From Siphonodentalium dalli (lineage: Eukaryota; Mollusca; Scaphopoda; Gadilida; Siphonodentaliidae): a DNA stretch of 64,000 nt. The notes beneath the pieces were generated by a model. It did no database searches. It worked only from the letters and a program-made list of their open reading frames with translations, and was not told where the DNA came from. A program made the translations under genes and the position numbers. Below are positions 24,047-36,000 of this stretch, in pieces (positions within the stretch are counted from its first letter, which is position 1; each line of letters opens with the position of its first letter). The DNA lies in assembly GCA_032622095.1 (NCBI GenBank), contig CP136068.1, forward strand, positions 129,279,989 to 129,343,988, in the 5' to 3' direction.

Positions 24047-24310
24047 CCCTTCCATGAATGGAGCTTACTGATTTTTGCGAAAACCCTGTGCCAATGCACT
24101 CTCTTATATATGCGAGTCTCCCATAGGGCGCCTCGCATATATAAGAGAATGCATTGGCCTAACACTATTTACCTTGATCTTGTTAGCCAGTGCATTCTCT
24201 TATGTATGCGAGGCACCCTATGGGAGATTCGCATTTATATAAGAGAATGCACTGGCACGGGGTATTTAATGCTGTACCAGCGGTCCGGCGCAGCTCCCGT
24301 CATGAAAGAG
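24047..24310. mobile_element. piggyBac-type MITE (264 bp) flanked by TTAA
   Basis: TTAA stands immediately outside both ends (24043-24046 and 24311-24314). Inverted ends: CCCTTCCATGAATGGAGCT and, from the right, CTCTTTCATGACGGGAGCT. Precise TTAA target duplication with CCYTT-type ends is the mark of piggyBac elements. The inside holds two similar hairpins in tandem (24089-24157 and 24189-24256), each with arms ccartgcaytctcttatata / tatataagagaatgcaytgg. No transposase. Confidence 0.85.
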
Positions 24311-24314
24311 TTAA

Positions 24315-24660
24315 GGCATGAGAAAACATTTGCATAAAAGATATGCAAATAACAAAAAAATGAGGAGGGGACTAATAATAGGGTTGGGAGGGAATGTAAA
24401 TATAGCAATATTTTTATATTGGCCTACCTTTAGCTGTTATAGTTCAACTATCATAGTTAAATTTGACAGCGCAAAACCCACTACTGCCCTGTTTTTGTGG
24501 GAACTATGGAATTGTGCACCCCAAAGCATGTGCATAGCCACATTGCACCCTTAATACTGAAATAGTTGAACAATATTCAGATCAATTTGTATTGTAACAT
24601 TTTGCACAAACTTATTGTCCTTCAAATTGTTATTTTAAGCATGTTTGTGCCATCCATGTT
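24315..24660. other. Nothing recognised
   Basis: A/T-rich single-copy-looking DNA between the MITE and the minisatellite; no supported ORF. Confidence 0.4.
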
Positions 24661-26465
24661 ATGATGTCTTTGTACCTTTATATGGTGTCCATTCACCTTC
24701 ATATGGTGACCATTCACCGTTATGTGGTGTGCAAATAATTTATGACTTTGTAAGGTGTCCATCTGATGAGCACTGTTCTTTATATGGCGTGCATTCATCT
24801 TTATATATTGTCCATTCACCTTTATATGGTGTGTCTTACCTGTATGGCGTGGTATTCGTTCTAAGATGATGATATCTGTGCTCTATATGATATGCATACG
24901 TAATTGTATGATGTAGTTCCGCCTTTATGTGGTGTCCATTCATCTTTTTGATTTTTAATTGTCATATGGTGTGGAAATGTTATATTCATATGACGTGAAC
25001 ATATCTTTATATGGTGTCAGTTCACCATCATGATTATATACCACATCATACATACATATACACAGCATAGAAAGTCATATACACATCATATAAAGTCATT
25101 TCTACATCATATAAAGAACAGCGGCCATCTTCATAAATAGTCACCATACACAGAGAAGTGTAAATGGACACCATATGAAGGAAAAACACATCATATATAG
25201 GTAAATACACACCATATAAAGGCAAATACACACCATAATAAAGGTGAATGGACACAATATAATGTAGACAAACAAAATATAAAGATGAATGGACACCACA
25301 TACAGGTGAATGGACACCATGCAAAGGTGATTGGGAACCATATAGAGGTAAAATACACCATATAAATGTAAATAGACACATATAAATGTGAACTGGCACC
25401 ATAGCAAGGAATCATAACACCATATAAAGGTTAATGGCCACCAGATAAAGCCAAATGGACACAATAGAAAGGCGAATTGATACCAAAGGTGAATGACCAT
25501 CATATAAAGACATTGACACACCATATAATGGTGAATGGACACCATATAAAGGTGAATGGACACCATAGGAAGACATTTGCAGACCATATAAAGGTGAATG
25601 GACACCATATAAAGGTGAATGGACACCGTAGAAAGACATTTGCAAACCATATAAAGGCGAATAGGCTCCATATAGAAAGGCGAATTGACACCAAAGAAAG
25701 GTGAATGAATATCATATAAAGAGATTTGCACACCATATAAAGACATTTGCACACCATATAAAGGTGAATGGGCTCCATATAAAGGCGAATGGACACCATA
25801 AAAAGGTGTAATGACACCAGGGGAAGGTGAATGAACATCATATAAAGACATTTGCATACCACATAAAGGTGAATGAACTCCATATATCGGTGAATGGACA
25901 CCATATAAAGGTTAATGTACACCAAACAAAGTTCGAATGGACATCATATAAAGACATTTGCACACCATATGAAGATGACTGGACACCAAATAAAGACATT
26001 TGCACACCATATAAAGGTGCATGGATACCATATAAAGACATTTGCACACCGTATAAAGGTGAATGGGCTCCATATAAATGTGCATGGACACTGTATAACG
26101 GTGAACTGACACCATATAAAGGTGAATGGACAACATAGAAAGGCGAATGGACACCTTATAAAGGTGAATGGACACCATAAAAAGGTAAATGGACACCATA
26201 TAAAGATGAATTGACACTATATAAAGAACAGTTTTGACCATCATAAAGGTAAATGAACACCATATATGGACATGTACACACCATATAAAGGTGAATGGAC
26301 ACCATGAAGATATGAATGGACATCATATAACGACATTTGCAATCCATATACAGGTTAATGAATGTCATAAATATGCATGGACACCATATACAGATGAATG
26401 GTCACCATATGACGACATATGCACACCATATGAACATGGACATGGATGGCATATCATAGAATGGA
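24660..26465. repeat. 21-bp minisatellite, inverted halves
   Basis: The unit aaaggtgaatggacaccatat and variants (aaagacatttgcacaccatat) repeat many times from about 25040 to 26465. From 24660 to about 25010 the same unit runs in the opposite orientation (tttatatggtgtccattcacc). The switch point is near 25020-25040. Because 21 is a multiple of 3, long repetitive ORFs (up to 238 codons, minus strand) appear in several frames at once. These are shadows, not genes. Confidence 0.85.
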
Positions 26466-26734
26466 CGACTACACCAAAAGGCAGCTAGAAAACACATACT
26501 CTCCTGATATATGTGTGATAGACTCTTGACAGCGATGATGACAAAGTATAATTTACCAATGTATTTTTCACATAACAATTCGTTATGATCTACAATTTGG
26601 TTTCAATCACTTGTCTGTTAATAACACGTATCAATTAAACACTTAATTTACAATATAATCACATTGTGAAACTGGTGATCAATTTTAATTTGACTCAACA
26701 TAATTATCCAACAGGCTGCAGTCTGCATATTATC

Positions 26735-26960
26735 AGTGGCATTACAAAGCATTTAATGATGCTATCCCGCATAGTTGGCTATAGTATCACCAAATTCACC
26801 ATCTGGAGTGCTCATTCTGCTTAGGTTTCAATTACTACGTGAGACCTAGGATCATATTGTTTCCCAGTTGAAGTTGGTGATGTTCACCCATTTTTTTAGT
26901 CACCTCGTTTATGCATTTTATCTTCTGCAAAATAGACTAAATATAGAAATATATAAACTG
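26735..26960 (-). mobile_element. Partial, diverged copy of MITE family P
   Basis: Contains gatgctatcccgcatag-ggcta, accaaattcaccatctgg, gttgaagttggtgatgttcaccc and cattttatcttctgcaaa in the same order as 750-930. The remaining sequence to 27140 shows nothing else. Confidence 0.65.
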
Positions 26961-27140
26961 AAAAAGTAACTGAAAACATAACTGGATTCATAAATTCATT
27001 TTCATTATAATTACCATGTTGTTTGCATTATTCATAGAGCAAATGATTGTATTTTGCACACATCCATGGCATATATTCTGTTGAGTATAAAAGCAAATGG
27101 TCCCACAAATGGTTGGAATTAGTGTATAGTACCCCTTTAG

Positions 27141-27562
27141 TTTTTATATAAAATTGGATAAATACCAACATCCCATCCGATCTATGGACGGGAAATTCTA
27201 TGTAGCACTCTACACTGCCTATTAGTGTTTCGACCTATTTTGTCACCCTATTTTATATATGGTTGGATAAATACCAACATCCCATCAGAACTATCCAATT
27301 TTTATCCAATGTTATATAAAAAATCGAACCATATATAAAATCCAACCATATATAAAATCCGCTCTCTCCTGAAGATGACCTTGCGGGCTCACCAATTTCT
27401 AAATTGGGTGACAAAATAGGTCGAAACACTAATATGCAGTGTAGAGTGCTACATAGAATTGGTTGGTATTTATCCAATCATATATAGAATTTGAGTGCTA
27501 CATAGAATGTCCCGTCCAAAGATCGGATGGGATGTTGGTATTTATCCAATTTTATATAAAAA
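27141..27562. mobile_element. Foldback element with ~130-bp inverted arms
   Basis: The left end tttttatataaaattggata and the complement of the right end are nearly identical, continuing through aataccaacatcccatccga and gctacatagaat. An inner inverted pair, gtttcgacctattttgtcac / gtgacaaaataggtcgaaac, continues the stem. Almost the whole 422 bp can fold into one hairpin. No ORF is credible. Flanking target duplication not resolved. Confidence 0.8.
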
Positions 27563-27566
27563 CCAA

Positions 27567-27885
27567 CACATCTTTGTTTTGTTTGCAAAGTCTTGATTTA
27601 TATGTTATGTGTACCCACAACATTTGGGCAGACATGTAATTTCTCAAATTGAACACGAGGTGGGGTTTAATTGCCTGTTTGAGTTGGTTGTCAGGCATCC
27701 AAATAAATCACACATGTCCTATTCTTGTTGTGCAGGGGTTGGGGGGGGGGGGTAGCATATTTTTTCAATGACATGTAAGTTATTTTCCCAAAACCAATTA
27801 AAACACTGAATGAATATTAAAATTATAGACCATTGATCAAGAGAAAGGGGCTCCCAGTTGTAATATTTACCCAATATTTATTATA
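27567..27885. other. Nothing recognised
   Basis: No gene or clear repeat; contains a poly-G run near 27740. Confidence 0.4.
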
Positions 27886-27887
27886 GT

Positions 27888-29800
27888 TCAACTTTACTTT
27901 GTAAAGTTTGAGCTATTGCCATGGCTTGGTATCTGTCTTCCGTGTGTGTGTGTGATGCGTCAACAATTTCCTTTCGCTCGAGCTACAAGTCATATCTTTG
28001 GTCGGATCATTATAAAATTTGTCATAGCTGTTGACATTGACATGTAGATGGGATCGAGTCATTTTGGCGTCATTCGGCAAAACAACATGGCCACCAGTGG
28101 CCATCTTGGATTTCAAAATTCAATATATTAGCACAGGCTACAGGTCGTACAGTTTGTCTGATCATCATGAAATTTGTCGTGGATGTTAATATTAACATGT
28201 AGATGGGAACGAGTCATCTTGGGGTAATTCGGTCATAAAACATAGCGGCTGGCCGCCATCTTGGATTTTACTCTTTGCATGACTAAATCCTTTGGCATGG
28301 GCTACAAGTCGTACCTTTGGTCGGATCATTATCAAATTTGTTATGGGTGTTTACATTGACATGGGAACGAATCATCTTGTCATTCGGCAAAAAAACATGG
28401 TCACCAGTGGCCATCTTGGATTTCAAAATTCAATCCATTAGCATGGGCTACAGTATTCATCTGATCATCATGAAATTTGTATTGGATGTTAATATTGACA
28501 TGTAGATGGGAACGAGTCATTTTGAGGTCATTCGGCCATAAAACATGGCCACCAGCAGCCATCTCGGATTTTGCTCTTCGCATGACTAAATCCTTTGACA
28601 CTGGCTATATAGGTCGTGCCATTGGTCAGATCATCTTGAAATTTGTCATGGCTGTTGATTTCAAAATTCAATCCATTAGCACAGGCTACAGGTCGTACTG
28701 TTTGTCTGATCATCATGAAATTTGTCGTGGATGTTAATATTAACATGTAGATGGAAACGAGTCATTTTGGGGTCATTCGGTCATAAAACATAGCGGCTGG
28801 CCGCCATCTTGGATTTTACTCTTTGCATGACTAAATCCTTTGGCATGGCCTACAAGTCGTACCTTTGGTCGGATCATTATCAAATTTGTTATGGGTGTTT
28901 ACATTGAAATGGGAACGAATCATCTTGTCATTCGGCAAAACACATGGCCACCAGTGGCCATCTTGGATTTCAAAATTCAATCCATTAGCATGGGCTACAT
29001 TATTCATCTGATCATCATGAAATTTGTATTGGATGTTAATATTGACATGTAGATGGGAACGAGTCATTTTGAGGTCATTTGGCCATAAAACATGGCCACC
29101 AGCAGTCATCTCGGATTTTGCTCTTCGCATGACTAAATCCTTTGACACTGGCTATATAGGTCGTGCCATTGGTCAGATCATCTTGAAATTTGTCATGGCT
29201 ATTGATTTCAAAATTCAATCCATTAGTACGGGCTACAGTACAGAGGGTTCATCTGATCATCATGAAATTGTTGTGGATGTTAAGATTGACATGTAGATGG
29301 GAAACAAGTCATTTTGGGGTCATTCGGCCATCTTGGATTTTACTCTTTACATTACTAAATCATTTGGCACAGGCTTCAATTCGTACCTTTGGTCGGATCA
29401 TTATGAAATTTGTCATGGCTGTCACTGATCATCATGAAATTTGTCGTGGACGTTAATATTGCCATGTTGATGGCAGCCATATTGGATTTTGCATGACTAA
29501 ATCCTTTGGTACGGGCTACAGGTCGTACCTTTGGTCGGATCATCATAAAATTTGTCATTGATGTTAATATTCTCATGTAGATGGGAAAGAGTTATTTTGG
29601 GGTCATTCGGCCATAAAACATGGCTGCTGGTAGCCATCATGGATTTTACTCTTTGCATGACTAAATCCTTTGGCACACCCTCCAGTCCACTTCCCTCATC
29701 CGATCATCACCAAACTTCATATTGAGCTTAATATCTACTAGATGGGAGTTATCAAATGTTTGGAAATCATAGCTGCAAATGGCCATCTTGGATTTTATTT
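27888..29800 (+). repeat. AGCTCAAC-type element, 5' part of a split copy
   Basis: The head (agttcaactttactttgtaaagtttgagctattgcc) is followed by many ~200-bp internal units. A ~548-bp block (28143 onward) is repeated from 28691 with few changes. It breaks off in ccatcttggattttatttta where the Helitron 3' end begins at 29805. The missing tail (cttcatgttgattatctag to aagttgagctacagtgtca) is at 42612-42725. Confidence 0.8.
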
Positions 29801-29934
29801 TATACTAGCAGTGTTACCCGGCGTTGCCCAGGTTAAAGTGATGCGAAACCCTCTGTAGATATTTGGTGGGAATAGAGAATACTCTTGCTCTCAAAGTGTT
29901 ACACGTGTTCTCATAAAGAGAGGAAATGAAATGA

Positions 29935-30152
29935 GTGTTTCTCTCATATGATATTTATGAAACGAGTCTAAGAATTTTCAGTTTTCTCGAGCCTCTGGCA
30001 AGAGAAAACTGAAAATTCGTGACGAGTGTTTCTCTCATATGATATTTATGAAACGAGTCTAAGAATTTTCAGTTTTCTCGAGCCTCTGGCAAGAGAAAAC
30101 TGAAAATTCGTGACGAATTTCATAAATATCATATGAGAGAAACACGAATTAC
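29935..30152. repeat. Tandem duplicated foldback sequence
   Basis: A ~89-bp unit (gtgtttctctcatatgatat through gaattttcagttttctcgag and gagaaaactgaaaattcgtg) occurs twice in a row, then the first part returns inverted (tttcataaatatcatatgag, agaaacac). Each unit holds its own hairpin with arms gaattttcagttttctc. A nested cruciform results. Confidence 0.8.
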
Positions 30153-30159
30153 ATATTCT

Positions 30160-31640
30160 TTTATCATATGACACCTATAAATTGATTATGATGTCCAAAA
30201 CGCACACAAATTACTAAATAGCTATATGACATCGGCAGCAAAAGGTTAATATGACGTCACTTCATTGCACCGGAAGCTTAATTACACCTGGTGAACTATA
30301 TAGCAGAAATAATATGCACGCGAAGATATAGTGCGCTATTCTGTTCTCAGTTTGTGACATTATATCGTATGTTTATTAGATAAATACGAATTACATATTC
30401 TATTTATCGTATAACAATGTCCAAAACTATATATTTCAAGATTATAATTGCGAGAATTTCGGCATCGCGTTGATTGACGCGCACGAATTTGACCTGCATT
30501 TAGTCAGAGATGCGGCTCGGCTCCCGGTTGCCAATCAGCCAATCAGAACACACTTTTTGTCAACAAACCAATCAAATTATCGGAAGGTGATATGAATTAG
30601 TAATTGATATGAAATTGATTTATGACATAGTTTCCAACGTAAATAATGATTGAGTCATATGATAAATAGTATATCCAAATGTTATCACAAAACATGATTC
30701 TTACACATGGAATATAAGTAGTGGCTCACCTTGTCTGGTCGGAGCGATTATCGTTGTGTTTATCGCGTTTAATCCGTCCCGCCAATAAAGAAGTATTTAT
30801 TTATTTACAACAGTTTACTGCATATACTTCAGACGTTATAGCATGAAACATGAACATAAACACATTAGTTCGAAAAAATAAAAGACGACAATTGTGTTTT
30901 ACATAGAGATGTATCAATCAATCAATTTAGTTTATCATATCTTCATGAAGATACAGATGTTTTAAAGATATGTCCAGGTGCTCCTCTGTTCTGGTGCTAT
31001 ATACTGGCTAATCATATTCAGTTTAAAATAAATGATGGTATGCACGTATAGCAGCTACATGTGCCAGACACAGCGATATTTTGAGTTGTTTGTGTTAGAA
31101 GATGAGTCTGTTCTAAAAAATGAAAGAAATCCTCTGTATCGGGCAGATATACCCTTGTCAGATGTCACTATTGGAGGATCCTGAAAAGTCATGTGCTACG
31201 GATTGCGGTTTCCTTTAACTCAGAAGTAACCATATTTGACTGCACACTGGGACCACTATTTTTGAACAGGCCTGCTCTACATTTCCATATCTCTTGGCTT
31301 GTAACTTTTTTGTGGACACTATATTGAATGGGACAGACTCAATCGTATTATATTATATACATGAGCCATTCTAATATGCAATCCTCTGACGATTCAAGGT
31401 CCCTCAGTTTGAATCAATATATGTATCTCATAAATAGATTAAATATTAAATTAAATTAATACTTTCTTCTATGTATCTGCGTTGCTAGATCATTATAGGA
31501 ATGCCCTGATTTCCATCCCCATATAAATATGACAGTTGAGAAGATATAATTGTTCAGGTGACTTAATTCGGTCACCATTTGTCGAGATTGTAAAATTGGA
31601 ATGCCAAATACTCCTTTGAACGACATGGAGATGGCATGGG
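30160..31640. other. No gene recognised
   Basis: Probable interior of the large Helitron. A/T-rich, with a local tttatttattt tract near 30795 and no splice-bounded ORF. Confidence 0.4.
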
Positions 31641-31644
31641 AGAG

Positions 31645-32690
31645 GACTATATATAACTTTGTTGGATATCGGCGAATTGAACAATCTTATAAATGCTAGT
31701 GAATCTCCTCTCGCCATCCATGACCCAAACGAACCCCAATGTGATTTAATTCATCATATCATTAGAAAGAACGCGCATGAATTTGGTGGAATCAGTGCTA
31801 AATATATTTGTATCGACTTTGGTGCAACTCCCCTCATGCATGACGTGAACTGCGCCAATTTTGTCATATTTAAACCACGTCTATTAGACTCATACATGCA
31901 TTATATAATGGAGATGCTTATATATAAGTTTGGTGGTAATCGGCAACTAAACAAATTCTTATTATAGTTATTACCCTCCCCATCTCTCACCCAAACGGCA
32001 CCAATTTCGCGTCTTTAAATCACTCGTTTATATTCCTCGTATCACGGAGAAGAATAATATATAAATTTGTTCGAAATCTGCTCTAAAAATAGCCCCTCCC
32101 CTGACACCAACAACGTCACTTTAGAAACATTTAATCTGTACCATTATCTTACTCGTAAACAGTTACCCCTGTTAGACCGCCTTGGTGCCATCTCGATTGT
32201 ACCCTTAAATTTATATAGAGAACACAGACAGATATTCGCAAATATTTTATTCATTGTAGTATTTGAGAATAACGTGTATGAGTTTGATTGTAATTGGCAC
32301 TAAACATACTTTTATAAGTTTTTGGTGACCCTCGTGTCCCTATTTCGGACTCAAGCGGCGCCACTTTTGACATCATTAAACCACACACTTAGACTCATTA
32401 TAGAGATGAATATATATAACATTTATGAAAATTGGCGTGTATACAAATTCGTATCAAATTTAGACCCACCATTGCATATCTCTCACCCAAAAAGGCACCA
32501 ATTTGGCGCATTTAAACCACACGATTAGATTATTCGTATCACGGAGAAGAATATGTATCAATCAGGTGGAAATCGGCGCTAAACTTATCGTTTATCAATG
32601 TTAGTGCCACTCTCACCCCTCTAGGCACCCCTGACTCGAATGGCCCCACTTTTGACATCTTTAAACCAGACAATTAGACTCCTTTTTTGT
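31645..32690 (+). repeat. ~150-bp tandem array, left part
   Basis: Unit landmarks: aagtttggtggtaatcggc, actaaac, cccctctcaccc, ggcgccacttttgacatc, tttaaaccacacaattagac, tcgtatcatggagaagaata. Divergence is considerable. The array continues at 39280-40050 after the LINE insertion. ORFs through it are repeat shadows. Confidence 0.75.
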
Positions 32691-33073
32691 ATTATTTTTT
32701 ATTTTTATTCATATGATTTTTGTACATTATATACAGTGATGTCATACAAATATAATATATATGTAAGTATTACAAAAACAATCATGTTAATAATTAAAAT
32801 GAAATCACATGTGGGGCGGGTGGGGTCCTTGCACACTAGCCATGCACTCCCCTTGCCCACCATACAGTACATGCATATCAATAAGTGTTTATATATGATA
32901 GACAAAACAAAAAGCAAACAATAATACCTTCAAAAACACAATATATGTTGGTATTTATTTGTGTTTTCGTGTACACCTATATCAATAAAACAAACTATAA
33001 GTTGGATTGGTACCTGGTGTCAGTCTTTGTATTGATTTTATCTGGTTATTTGTCAAAATAGCTTTTTTATTGC

Positions 33074-36000
33074 TTATGAGCTATTGTTTAACGCTTTTGT
33101 CAAAGCACCCCATTCCTCCTGAAAATTCAACAGTCTATCACCTCTCAAAGCAATGATCTTTTCCATACGAGTTCGGTTAACTAATTCATTCAAAAAAGCT
33201 TTTAACGTTAATTCAATGGGATCGAATTTCGTTTTATAGATATAGTATTTTAAAATAATTAAAATAATGTTTCTTATATTGGCACCCTTTTCCGGCGAGA
33301 CCCTAAATAATATGTTACATTTTGTAAGTTGGATATCTAGTATGTTGGTGTTTATCCAGCATTGTACTGTTCTTAAGAAACATGATACTATAGGACAGTC
33401 AAAAAATATATGGGAAATTGATTCTATCATATGACATCGGTTACAGTTACTATCGCTAGTAATTTTCATCTTTTGTAATAATTGTTTGGTCGCCAGAATT
33501 CTGGTATTTATGCGGAACTGGAACCATCGCAACCTGGTGTCAGAGAGTGATTTAAACGGCAGTGCGAATGTATATGTCCATGGTACTTGATAATTGTTAT
33601 GTCCAAGTTCTAATGCCCATTTCTGTATTGAGGAAGGTTTTGCCATTTTATCCGATATGAGAATGTCATAAAAATCTTTGCAACCCCGTATACTTTTTAG
33701 AAGTAATGATAACTGCCCGGGAATGAGGGGATTTTGTTGTTTTGATAGTCTTTGGTCAAGCAAACGCGACAGCTTGATCAACTGTTTATTGATGCTATGG
33801 ATTGTAATAAAGTTTGTCGATATATCATACATTTCTTTCATCCTAGCTACAGTTGGGAGTTCATTGTTGTCGGAAATAAGGTCATTCACAAATATCACGC
33901 CTTTTCGCTTCCATTCCTGTATATCAATCGAGTATTGGTTTATGTTAATATTATCGTTGTTCCATAAAGTATTTGACATTAGATGTGAATGTTTACTGGA
34001 TAGCTTCTTGAGTAAGTTTTTCCAAGCCGTTATGACGTCACACCAAAATGGGTTTATGATTGTATCCTTGATCGATTCCAGGTATTTTGCACCGTATGTG
34101 AGAAATAGTGGATCAGATACTATTTCAGGGGCGATACTTATCCATTTTGCGTGTCTTGTGGTGAATCGTCTGAGCCAGGTTATTTTTAGAGCTTCGATAA
34201 ATTCTTTAATTTTTGTCATTTTTAGGCCGCCTTGTTGATAACTTTTGCACATTTGTGAACGTTTAATTCGGTCTCGTTTCCCGTTCCAGATAAACCTGAA
34301 TAACATGGTATCAATTTCGTCAATAAAAGTTTGGGTGGGATTTGGAAGAGATTGGAATAGATGGACTAATTTTGGAATTATGGTAGATTTGATTATTACA
34401 ATACGACCCAGTGGAGTTAAGGCTCTATGCTTCCATTTTTCAATTCCGGCTTTCATTTCGATAAGTTTGTTTCCAAAATTGAGGGTATGCAATTGCGATA
34501 AATCTGTACTGTATGTTATTCCCAGCAATTTGAATTGTTTTCTTACAGAAATGTCGCAATTTTCGATGGGTGCACCGGTGGTGTCCTTTTTTGCGCCTAA
34601 CCAAACTATCTGACATTTTTCCAGGTTGGCTTTCAATCCTGACATGTTTGCGAATGTGTCGAGAACATTCAAGCTTTCTTTAAGGGATTCTTCGTTTCCG
34701 TCCAGGATGAGTGTAGTGTCGTCGGCATACTGATTAATTTTATATTCTGTACTGCCGAGGGTGATGCCTTTTATCTTTTTATTTTCCCTCACCATAATTG
34801 CAAGTATTTCTGCACATAGGAGAAAAATGTACGGAGATACCGGGTCTCCTTGTCTACAGCCTCTCGATGGCTGGAAAAAGGGAGATATTGTGCCGTTAAC
34901 GAGGACTGCCGATCTAATGTCTGTATAAAACGTTTTTATCCACCTTCTATTCGATTCTCCGAAGTTAAATTTCAATAAGCACTCATCGATAAATGACCAT
35001 GAAATAGTGTCGAACGCCTTCTCAAAGTCTATCAATAGTAACATGCCTGGTATGTTGTGTATGTCAGTCTCGTGTAGTATGTCGTATATTAAACGCGAGT
35101 TGTCTCCTATGAATCTCCCCGAAAGAAAACCGGTTTGATCTTCGTTAATTATGGTACGTAGAACTGATTTTATCCGGTTAGCGATACATGAAGATGCCAG
35201 TTTATACGATATATTTAGCAGAGATATTGGACGCCAGTTTTTAAGATACATCCTTGGTTTGTCACCTTTTGGGATTAAAGTTATAATACCCTGTTTTTGT
35301 GTGGTAGATAGTTCTCCCTTTGTGAAGGCATGATTAAGTGCGTTAAGAACAAAGATATTTAGATCGTTCCAGAAAATTTTGTAGAACTCAACTGTGTACC
35401 CGTCAAGACCAGGTGATTTTCCGTTCTTCATTTTTCGCAATGCTTCAGTCAGTTCGGGTAAAGTGATTTCGCCTTCAATGGAGTGTGATTGGGTCGGAGT
35501 AAGTGAAGGGGCACTGATATCAGATAATTTCGAAGTGGGGTTAATGTTCGTTGTTTGTGTGTAAAGCCTTTCGTAGAATGCTTTGGTTTCTTCTATAATA
35601 TCGACTGATTCTGTGATTTTTCTATTGTTACTGTCTCTAATTTCATTTATAGATTTGGATAAGTATTGACGTTTTTCGAGATTTAGAAAATACTTTGTAG
35701 GTTTTTCGCCTTCATCAATATACTTAGCGTTCGTTCGTGTCATGATACCTTCTATTTTATCCTTTCTTATGGCCTGTAGTTTAATTTCAATGTATTTCAA
35801 ATCGTCTAGCATTATGTTTGTGGATTGAGCACTCGATGTCGCGAGCTCTTGTTCTATTTTACCCTTTCGTTGTATTAATTTATCTTCGTCATTAGCTTTC
35901 TGTCTTTTCAAGCGAGAAGAATATTGAATTGTTTTCCCTCTGATGTCAAGTAAAAGTGCGTCCAGGAATAATGAATCTGATATGGAAAAATGATTCGGTG

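Noticed and set aside
25141-25857. 238-codon minus-strand ORF and its neighbours rich in MVSIHLYMV-type repeats
   Set aside because: They are translations of the 21-bp minisatellite; all frames with a multiple-of-three period stay open. No gene structure supports them.
33678-34238. 186-codon + strand ORF opposite the LINE
   Set aside because: Antisense shadow of the intact reverse transcriptase ORF.
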